From: DASPKW01 sp038244055
GTDB lineage: Bacteria; Planctomycetota; Phycisphaerae; Tepidisphaerales; Tepidisphaeraceae
DNA: 8,796 nt
NCBI GenBank assembly: GCA_038244055.1
Contig: JBBRTW010000302.1
Coordinates: 1-8,796, forward strand
Reading direction: 5' to 3'
The notes under the pieces are model-generated. The model saw only the letters and a list, made by a program, of their open reading frames with translations. It ran no database searches and was not told where the DNA came from. The translations under genes were made by a program, and so were the position numbers. Shown here piece after piece: positions 3,507-8,796 of this stretch. The number at the start of each line of letters is the position of its first letter. The stretch's first letter is position 1.

Positions 3507-6458
3507 TTACCCATGCCACCCAACCGATCTCGCCTTGATTTTCGCAATGCCCACAACCAGATTGAATATCGAAGAATTGACCCGCGCCGGCGGACGCGCC
3601 AAAGGCCTGGGCGGAGCGATCACTACCGGCGGCGATGGAATTGTCGCGGCCGATGATGGAGTTCCTGAAAGCGATGTCGATGTCGATGACGATGAAGCGG
3701 ATGGTGATGACGTCGTCGTCGTATCGATCACCGCCATCGCGCCCGGCGCGGCCGCGGGGACCGCCGCCCCCGCCGCCGGCGCGATCCCGACGCCCGGTGC
3801 CCCATACCCTTTGGCCACATTGTCCATCACCAGGATCCAGTCCGTGCCGGTTGAGGGCGGGATGAACTGCCGCGTTCCCGGGTTGCCGACCCGGCCGATA
3901 TACGTCGAGCTTCCATCGCGCGGGTTGTACCACCAGCTATCGACGTTGGGCCCGCCGACTTTGGTCATGTTCACGGTGAAGGTCTGCCCGCTGGCCGAGT
4001 AGACCATCGCGTACGCGCCATCCGAGGCGCGGGTGGCGCCGATGTAATTCCCACCGGTCAGCGCGCTGGTGGTGAGGATCGATTGATCGGGCACGCGCAT
4101 CAGATACGGCCGGGATTGGATGAGCCGCCGCAGGAATTTCATCTCGACCGCGCCCGGATAGCTTAGCGCGGTCTGCCAGGTCTTCTTATAAGGGAATTGC
4201 GCCGACAGTTTCGTGTTGAACTCATAAATTTCCCAGTTGCCGTAGGTCGCGCCGAACGTGCCGGCGAATGTCGCCCAGTAGAGTTTCTTGCGGACATCGT
4301 AATCCGTCAGTGGCGGTAAGGCCGGGTTCAGGCCGTTGGGGATGTTCTCGTAATTGGGCTCGAAATCGAGCACGGGTCGGATGTACGGTGAAGTGCGCGC
4401 GTAGTCGGCGCTGGCCAGCGTATAGGCCAGGCTTGAATCGCGGGTGTGGCCTGATTCATAGGAATTGAAGCTAAGCCACGAATCGTTTTGAAACCAGGTG
4501 GATGATGAGGGGGGCGAGCCGTTGGGGTGATAGGTGATCAGGTGCGATCCGCCATCGCCCGCGATCAGCCCGGCGGCCATGGATCGCCAGATCGCCGCCG
4601 CCTGCCCGGTGCTGTCTTCGCCCGGAGCATCGCCGCCCAGAACCCAGATCAGGTTGGGCTGGTTCTTGTAGCGTTTGGCCAGCCAGTTCGTGTAGGCGTA
4701 GCCGGTGGTGGCATTGAACTCGCGATTCGTCGTGGCGCTGACCGAATCGCCCCAGGTTGGCAGCATGGCGACGTACAGCCCCAGTTCGTTGGCCTTGTTC
4801 AAAATGTAATCGATGTACTTGAAATACTGTTCGTTGGGTTGAGTAACATCGCCATTGACGAAGACGCTGTTGCCCTTGATGTCCGAAGTGCTGATGTCGC
4901 TGTTGTAAGCCGCCGCGTAGATCACCGAAAACTCGCGCGCGGCGCGGTCGGTCAGATACTGGTCCGCCTCGGTGGCCTGGGTCCTGAAGAAGAACCGCCA
5001 CGCCGTGTCCGCCATCCAGAAAAACGGATTGCCATCGCTGCGCTCGATGAAACGCTTGTTCGTGCTCACGCGCAGAGCCCCCGGAAGCTGCGCTATGCTC
5101 ATCGGCGTTGGATCGGCGATGGCCGTCGTCGTCGCCGGGTCGCCGACGAAGAGGAAATCGGTGGGGATGACCTGCTTGGCGATGCTCGGCCCCGTCCACG
5201 AAAGCTGGGCCGACGCCGATGCCGAAGTATCGAGGTATTCGATCTTGATCTTGTGCAGCCCGGCCGCCAGCGTCAGCGCCCCCGTATTCCACTCCGTCAG
5301 CGCCGTACTCGTCCAATGATCGATCTTCAATCCATCATCCACCCACACCCGCGCCCCCTCATCGGCCTTGAAATAAAGCGTGTAACTCCCGGCCGACGGC
5401 GCTTGAAACAACCCCTGCCAGCGCGCGGTGAAGGTGCTGGCCTCGATCCGCGCATCGGGCGCGGCCGTCCCCCAGTCGAAATTAACGGTTGGGTCCACGC
5501 GGGTAATGTCCGTGCCCGCCAGCGTGGTTTCGTTGTAATACGTCGCCAGCAGGCCATTGCCGAGCGTGGTCGCGTTGGAGGCCGGGACGAGTTGCTTCGC
5601 CTGGCTGGCGCTCTGCCATTCCAGTTTGGCCGACCCGGCATTTTCATCCTGGTAATATTCCAGCACGAGATCGTACGACTGCCCCGCCGTCAGGGCCATC
5701 GTCGCCGTATTCACCGGCGCGGTCTGCGCCAGCGTTTTGTACATGTTGTTGTAGAGCAGCTTGAAATCGGCATTGCTCACCGTGCCATCGCCGTTGTAAT
5801 CGCTCTCCGGGCCGCTGGTGCCGAGTTGCCGCTCGAGGAGCTGGTAGTCATTGAAGCTGACGACCCCATCGCGATCCGCATCCCCCGCCAGCGCTGAGCG
5901 GTCGGCCCAGCGATCGATCAGAAGCTGCCCGCCCACGTACAGCCGCACCCCATCATCGGCCGTCAGCGTGAACGTGTACGTCTGCGAATATGCGGGCTTG
6001 ATCTTCCCCGTCCACCGTGCTGAATAAGTCATCGGCGCGATCCCCGCCGCCGGGGCCGCGCTTTGCCAGTCGAAATTGATCTGCGCATCGCTGCGCATGT
6101 ACGCGGGATTGGTCAGGTCCGCATTGTTGAAATAAGTCCCCGTAAACCCGGCCAACAGAATGCGCGCTTCAATCGATTCGACAATCGCGCCAGTCCCCTC
6201 TCCTCCGGTCCCCTCTCCTGTACTCGGGAGAGGGTGAGGGTGAGGGTCTTGTCTTACTCCCTCTTCCAAGCGGCGCAAGGTCAGCCAATCCGCCGAGTTG
6301 CTTAACCACCGCGCGGGAGAGGCCGGGGGCGAGGGGTCTTTTTGCCGTGAAAACAAAGTTGCTTTCCCATTCCGACGAAGACCCTCACCCCCGACCTCTC
6401 CCGAGTACAGGAGAGGTGGCAGGACATCATTTAATGTTCGCGAACGAGGATTCTTCAT
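3507..6458 (-). CDS. Exported multidomain DUF4038 glycoside hydrolase with two PA14 domains and a nested type I dockerin
   Basis: Large extracytoplasmic glycoside hydrolase, 983 residues from the ATG at 6458. Order seen: repeat-encoded N-terminal stretch (about 10-91); export-type motif VESIEARILLAG (93-104); PA14 domain 1 (105-294), interrupted by a dockerin pair (about 191-243; calcium loops GDADRDGVVSFND and SDYNGDGTVSNAD); PA14 domain 2 (about 300-434); DUF4038 catalytic barrel (about 459-770); Collagen_bind_2-type beta domain (about 772-882, ending DWILVMDN). A Ser/Thr/Pro/Ala tail with a short hydrophobic-basic end completes it. Candidate catalytic acids are D610 (WVLGGD) and E700 (LDFEPNYEN), matching D236 and E325 of the downstream paralogue. 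PA14 domains commonly bind carbohydrate, so this may be a glycan-attached or dockerin-anchored version of the compact enzyme (inference). The frame stays open upstream to a TTG at 6656, only 22 bp from the divergent exporter start. I prefer ATG 6458, though no Shine-Dalgarno supports it. Substrate unknown. Confidence 0.85.
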   Translation of the reverse strand: MKNPRSRTLNDVLPPLLYSGEVGGEGLRRNGKATLFSRQKDPSPPASPARWLSNSADWLTLRRLEEGVRQDPHPHPLPSTGEGTGGEGTGAIVESIEARILLAGFTGTYFNNADLTNPAYMRSDAQINFDWQSAAPAAGIAPMTYSARWTGKIKPAYSQTYTFTLTADDGVRLYVGGQLLIDRWADRSALAGDADRDGVVSFNDYQLLERQLGTSGPESDYNGDGTVSNADFKLLYNNMYKTLAQTAPVNTATMALTAGQSYDLVLEYYQDENAGSAKLEWQSASQAKQLVPASNATTLGNGLLATYYNETTLAGTDITRVDPTVNFDWGTAAPDARIEASTFTARWQGLFQAPSAGSYTLYFKADEGARVWVDDGLKIDHWTSTALTEWNTGALTLAAGLHKIKIEYLDTSASASAQLSWTGPSIAKQVIPTDFLFVGDPATTTAIADPTPMSIAQLPGALRVSTNKRFIERSDGNPFFWMADTAWRFFFRTQATEADQYLTDRAAREFSVIYAAAYNSDISTSDIKGNSVFVNGDVTQPNEQYFKYIDYILNKANELGLYVAMLPTWGDSVSATTNREFNATTGYAYTNWLAKRYKNQPNLIWVLGGDAPGEDSTGQAAAIWRSMAAGLIAGDGGSHLITYHPNGSPPSSSTWFQNDSWLSFNSYESGHTRDSSLAYTLASADYARTSPYIRPVLDFEPNYENIPNGLNPALPPLTDYDVRKKLYWATFAGTFGATYGNWEIYEFNTKLSAQFPYKKTWQTALSYPGAVEMKFLRRLIQSRPYLMRVPDQSILTTSALTGGNYIGATRASDGAYAMVYSASGQTFTVNMTKVGGPNVDSWWYNPRDGSSTYIGRVGNPGTRQFIPPSTGTDWILVMDNVAKGYGAPGVGIAPAAGAAVPAAAPGAMAVIDTTTTSSPSASSSSTSTSLSGTPSSAATIPSPPVVIAPPRPLARPPARVNSSIFNLVVGIAKIKARSVGWHG
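3627..3728 (-). repeat. Low-complexity Ser/Thr/Pro-coding tract
   Basis: Within the larger hydrolase, this tract encodes runs such as DTTTTSSPSASSSSTSTSLS followed by Pro-rich sequence. The plus strand shows imperfect GAT/GTC triplet repetition (GATGTCGATGTCGATGACGA). It reads as a flexible linker between the beta domain and the last ~24 residues. The triplet repetition makes length change without frameshift possible. Confidence 0.75.
5730..5888 (-). other. Type I dockerin pair nested inside PA14 domain 1
   Basis: Two calcium-loop/helix units (GDADRDGVVSFNDYQLLERQ and DYNGDGTVSNADFKLLYNNM) interrupt PA14 domain 1. The break falls between the strand ending QLLIDRWADRSA and the strand starting TATMALTAGQSYDLVLEYYQ. 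In PA14 domain 2 of the same protein the matching strands (LKIDHWTSTALTEW and NTGALTLAAGLHKIKIEYLD) are contiguous. Asp/Asn ligands occupy positions 1, 3, 5 and 12 of each loop. Coordinates are approximate. Confidence 0.8.
6212..6416. repeat. MITE-like ~205-bp element with 39-bp inverted ends, inside the 5' coding region
   Basis: The left end 6212-6250 and right end 6378-6416 are inverted copies. The outer 22 bases (left CCTCTCCTGTACTCGGGAGA plus GG; right CCTCTCCCGAGTACAGGAGA plus GG) are perfect reverse complements. About 36 of 39 positions match overall. A third, partial copy in the left-end orientation lies at 6314-6340 (CGGGAGAGGCCGGGGGCGAG, then GGGTCTT). The start of the left end (CCCCTCTCC) is also duplicated outside at 6195-6203. 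No transposase and no clear target-site duplication is visible. The element is read through in frame by the larger hydrolase gene, giving Pro/Gly/Glu-rich sequence (DPHPHPLPSTGEGTGGEGTG). Confidence 0.85.
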
Positions 6459-6678
6459 CGCACAATCAAAACCAACCCGCGCAGCGGGCCGGCGCCTCCA
6501 ACAATGCTGCTCCAGGGTCAGTATGGAGTAATCCACCAGCCCGCCCGCGGTCAATGAAAAAATACCGGCGTTCAAATCGCCATCGGCCGATAAATCGCCC
6601 GCCAAACTTGCGATGCGCCCCGTTTGCCCCGCGCCGCCCGTTCGCGCCGATGGCAAACCCGCATAGAATCAATCCCCT
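6459..6678. other. Divergent intergenic region
   Basis: 220 bp between the start chosen for the larger hydrolase (-) and the ABC exporter (+). The minus strand stays open in the hydrolase frame up to a TTG at 6656. It would encode a segment resembling one dockerin loop (GDLSADGDLNAGIFSL) but lacking the Asp at loop position 12. A possible plus-strand promoter lies at its right end. No RNA gene or operator was recognised. Confidence 0.6.
6641..6669 (+). promoter_or_regulatory. Possible sigma-70-like promoter of the ABC exporter (leaderless or very short leader)
   Basis: TAGAAT at 6664-6669 fits a -10 box. TTCGCG at 6641-6646, 17 bp upstream, is a poor -35 box. The start ATG at 6679 is only 9 bases after the -10 box and has no Shine-Dalgarno, so transcription would begin at or next to the start codon. 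This is a weak pattern match in GC-rich DNA. Confidence 0.3.
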
Positions 6679-8739
6679 ATGCCGACCGAGCCGAGCCCAC
6701 AGGCTTCCCAACTTCCCCAGCCGCCCGCGCCCGCGCCATCGGCCCAATCCGCCAGCGCCGCACAAGCCGTTGGCTACGCCGGCCCGGCCACCCCTCGCCC
6801 CGCCGGCGTTTTCGGCCGGCTCATCGGCATGCTCCGCCCCTGGTACGGCATCATCGCCATCAGCGTGGTTCTCCTGGTCATCGCCGGAATGTGCGAAATC
6901 TTCCCTGCCTTCATCTGGAAATACGTCGCCGATGATGTCGCCACCCAGCGCCCCTCCTCCCCCTGGATGGCCTCGCTCGCCTCGCTGAATGGGCGCATTA
7001 CCGATCCCTACATGCTCGTTCTGTCGGCCGTCATCTGGCTGATCGGCGTCTACGCCGTCGGCGAGCTTCTCGGCACCATCGAAAATAATCTCCTCAGCCG
7101 CGTCGCCCAGAAATTCATCCTCCGCCTCCGCAACCAGGTCTACCACAAGCTCCAGACCCAGAGCCTGGCCTACCTCCAGCGCCAGCACACCGGCGACCTG
7201 ATGAGCCGGGCCACCAGCGATGTCGAAGAGCTGCAGACCTTCATCGTCAGCGGCATCGATGTGATTCTCGGCGAAGGAATCATGTGGCTGGTCACCGTCG
7301 CCGTGGTCATGTACATGGACTGGCGCGTCGCCAGCGTCTCGCTCGCGCCGCTGGTGCTGGTCTTCTTCCTGCTCCGCACCTTCAACGCGCGGATCAAGCC
7401 CATCTACACCGCCGCCCGCGAGCGCCTCGGCGATGTCTCCACCCGCCTCCAGGAAAATCTCGCCGGCGTCGTCGTCATCAAAATCTTCGGCCGGGAAAAA
7501 GCCGAGGCCCAGCGCTTCGAGCAGGCCACCCGGGCCCATTACGACCAGCAGATCCGCTCGATCAACGCCCGCAGCCTCTATTTCCCCTTCGCGCGCACCG
7601 TGGGCTTTCTCTCCAATGTCTTCATGATTGGCGTGGGCGGCTATTTCCTGCTCAAGGAGCGAAATGTCCCCGGCGGTTTCACGCTCGGCACCTTGATCAT
7701 GTTCCGCGCCTACTGGTGGCGGCTCTTCGGGCCGATCCAGACACTGGCCCGCGTGAACGACATGGTGCAGCGTGCCGTCGCCGCCGGCCGGCGCGTGATC
7801 GAAGTGCTCGACTCACCCGATGAGCTTCCCGATCACGCCGATGTCAAACCCGTCTCCAATCCGCGCGGGCTGCTGGCCCTGAAAAATGTCACCTTCGCCT
7901 ATGAGGCCGAGTCGTCCGCATCGGCCGGTAAGCGCGATGTCGGCCGCGATGCAAACGCTGATGCGAACGGCGATGCCAGCCGCGATGCCAACCGCGATCC
8001 CGAATCCCCCGGCCCCGAGGCCCCGCGCTCCACCACCGTCCTGCACAATCTTTCCCTCCAGATCATCCCCGGCCAGACCGTCGCCCTCTGCGGGCCCAGC
8101 GGCTCCGGGAAATCCACCGTGCTCAATCTGCTGCTGCGCTTCTACGATCCCATCGAAGGCCAGGTCACCCTCGATGGCCGGGATATCCGCTCGATCACGC
8201 GCGATTCCCTGCGGCGGCTTTTCGCGCTGGTGCAGCAGGAATCGTTCCTCTTCAACGATTCCATCCTCGACAACATCCGCTACGGCCACCCCGAGGCGAC
8301 GATGGACCAGGTCATCGCCGCCGCCCGCGCCGCCAACGCCCATGAATTCATCACCCGCCTCCCCCACGCCTACGACACCAAAGTCGGCGAGCGCGGCGTG
8401 CGCCTCTCCGGCGGCCAGAAACAGCGCATCTCCATCGCCCGCGCGTTTCTCGCCAACCCGCATGTCCTGCTCCTCGATGAACCCACCAGCAGCGTCGAGC
8501 CCGATTCGGAAATGGCCATCATCGCCGCCCTCGATCGCCTGATGGCCGGGCGGACGACAGTCCTCACCAGCCACCGCCCCAGCCTGATCCTGCAGGCCGA
8601 CTACGTCTACGTTATCGAAAATGGCCGGGTGAGCGAGCAGGGGAGTCCGGAAGAACTGCGCAATTCGGCCGGGTGGTTCTCCAGATTTATCCGCTCGGCG
8701 GCGGAGGGGGCGGTGATTGAAGAGGGACTGTCAGCGTAA
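6679..8739 (+). CDS. ABC exporter, fused membrane and ATPase half-transporter (MsbA/ABCB type)
   Basis: Half-transporter of 686 residues expected to work as a dimer in the inner membrane; the substrate (lipid, peptide or drug) cannot be told. Seen: a Pro/Ala/Gln-rich N-terminal extension (1-43); a six-helix exporter membrane domain (helices about 56-78, 112-134, 188-210, 214-234, 306-326, 333-350) with coupling segments such as QRQHTGDLMSRATSDVEELQ; and a nucleotide-binding domain from about 398. ATPase motifs are A-loop Y408, Walker A GPSGSGKST 472-480, Q-loop Q519/Q520, signature LSGGQ 576-580, Walker B LLLDE 597-601 with catalytic E601, and H-loop H632 in TSHR. All are intact, so it should be active. 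Two oddities: the D-loop reads SSVEPDSE rather than the usual SALD-type, and about 40 residues, including a tetrapeptide repeat, are inserted between the A-loop strand and the VLHNLSL strand. The start ATG 6679 has no Shine-Dalgarno. The gene is divergent from the hydrolases, with no visible functional tie. Confidence 0.95.
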   Translation: MPTEPSPQASQLPQPPAPAPSAQSASAAQAVGYAGPATPRPAGVFGRLIGMLRPWYGIIAISVVLLVIAGMCEIFPAFIWKYVADDVATQRPSSPWMASLASLNGRITDPYMLVLSAVIWLIGVYAVGELLGTIENNLLSRVAQKFILRLRNQVYHKLQTQSLAYLQRQHTGDLMSRATSDVEELQTFIVSGIDVILGEGIMWLVTVAVVMYMDWRVASVSLAPLVLVFFLLRTFNARIKPIYTAARERLGDVSTRLQENLAGVVVIKIFGREKAEAQRFEQATRAHYDQQIRSINARSLYFPFARTVGFLSNVFMIGVGGYFLLKERNVPGGFTLGTLIMFRAYWWRLFGPIQTLARVNDMVQRAVAAGRRVIEVLDSPDELPDHADVKPVSNPRGLLALKNVTFAYEAESSASAGKRDVGRDANADANGDASRDANRDPESPGPEAPRSTTVLHNLSLQIIPGQTVALCGPSGSGKSTVLNLLLRFYDPIEGQVTLDGRDIRSITRDSLRRLFALVQQESFLFNDSILDNIRYGHPEATMDQVIAAARAANAHEFITRLPHAYDTKVGERGVRLSGGQKQRISIARAFLANPHVLLLDEPTSSVEPDSEMAIIAALDRLMAGRTTVLTSHRPSLILQADYVYVIENGRVSEQGSPEELRNSAGWFSRFIRSAAEGAVIEEGLSA
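7933..8004 (+). repeat. 12-bp minisatellite (six units) coding for a (x-D-A-N)n linker in the ABC ATPase
   Basis: Six consecutive 12-bp units of the type CGCGATGCCAAC: CGCGATGTCGGC, CGCGATGCAAAC, GCTGATGCGAAC, GGCGATGCCAGC, CGCGATGCCAAC, CGCGATCCCGAA. They encode RDVG, RDAN, ADAN, GDAS, RDAN and RDPE. The unit is a multiple of three, so copy-number change would keep the frame. Confidence 0.9.
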
Positions 8740-8796
8740 GACGCAGCCGCGACGCCATGAGAGTTTTTGGGTGCCATGCTTAGACCCGCCGAAAAC
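8740..8796. other. Short 3' end region, no gene seen
   Basis: 57 bp after the exporter stop codon. There is no convincing hairpin-plus-T-run terminator. GGGTGCCATGCTTAGACCC at 8769-8787 has only 4-bp complementary ends; too short to interpret at the window edge. Confidence 0.5.

Noticed and set aside
4527..5897. 456-codon plus-strand frame opposite the larger hydrolase
   Set aside because: The opposite strand encodes recognisable DUF4038, PA14 and dockerin domains; this frame gives Arg-rich sequence with no domain, as GC-rich antisense frames do.
6212..6416. Complete insertion sequence
   Set aside because: The interior is ~127 bp with no transposase, and no target-site duplication is clear; at most it is a non-autonomous element.
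1896..6458. Collagenase activity for the two minus-strand proteins
   Set aside because: The name comes only from the label of the C-terminal beta domain; no protease motif is visible, and the barrel with paired Asp/Glu candidates fits a glycoside hydrolase.
7813..8574. Minus-strand frame opposite the ABC ATPase domain
   Set aside because: Overlaps an intact nucleotide-binding domain on the other strand and shows only Gly/Asp-rich shadow sequence.

Overview
The window looks like chromosomal DNA of a GC-rich planctomycete, most likely from the Phycisphaerae/Tepidisphaerales side. The main clue is that both large minus-strand proteins carry the N-terminal motif typical of big exported planctomycetal proteins (FEPLEDRTFLS and VESIEARILLAG, LEPR-XLL-like). 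One of them also has a type I dockerin pair and PA14 domains, a common planctomycetal combination. Strong Shine-Dalgarno sequences are mostly absent. The taxonomic assignment is inference.

Layout. Positions 1-1515 (+) hold the end of a sugar ABC importer operon: the C-terminal part of a MalF/UgpA-type permease, overlapped by a complete MalG/UgpE-type permease with an unusual ~100-residue extracytoplasmic insertion. Positions 1516-1895 are a repeat-filled gap between convergent genes. It holds an 18-bp tandem repeat, an outer inverted repeat built from AAAACTA-like heptamers, and an inner inverted REP-like repeat. Positions 1896-6458 (-) hold two tandem, paralogous DUF4038 glycoside hydrolases (apiosidase/GH140-like) separated by 60 bp. 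The promoter-distal one is compact. The promoter-proximal one carries two PA14 domains, with a dockerin pair nested inside the first, and a Ser/Thr-rich C-terminal tail. Its 5' coding end contains a ~205-bp element with inverted ends that pushes the export motif about 90 residues in from the start. Positions 6459-6678 are the divergent intergenic region. Positions 6679-8739 (+) encode a complete MsbA/ABCB-type ABC exporter with a 12-bp minisatellite coding for a linker inside its nucleotide-binding domain. The last 57 bp contain no recognisable gene.

Functional reading (inference): the exported DUF4038 enzymes would act on plant or other complex glycans outside the cytoplasm, the PA14 domains would bind glycan, and the MalF/MalG importer could take up released sugars. 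The ABC exporter is divergently placed and has no evident link to the glycan genes. I found no CRISPR array, tRNA, rRNA, integrase or transposase. The most unusual features are the element-invaded N-terminus, the dockerin nested inside a PA14 fold, the nested palindrome between convergent genes, and the minisatellite inside the ABC ATPase.
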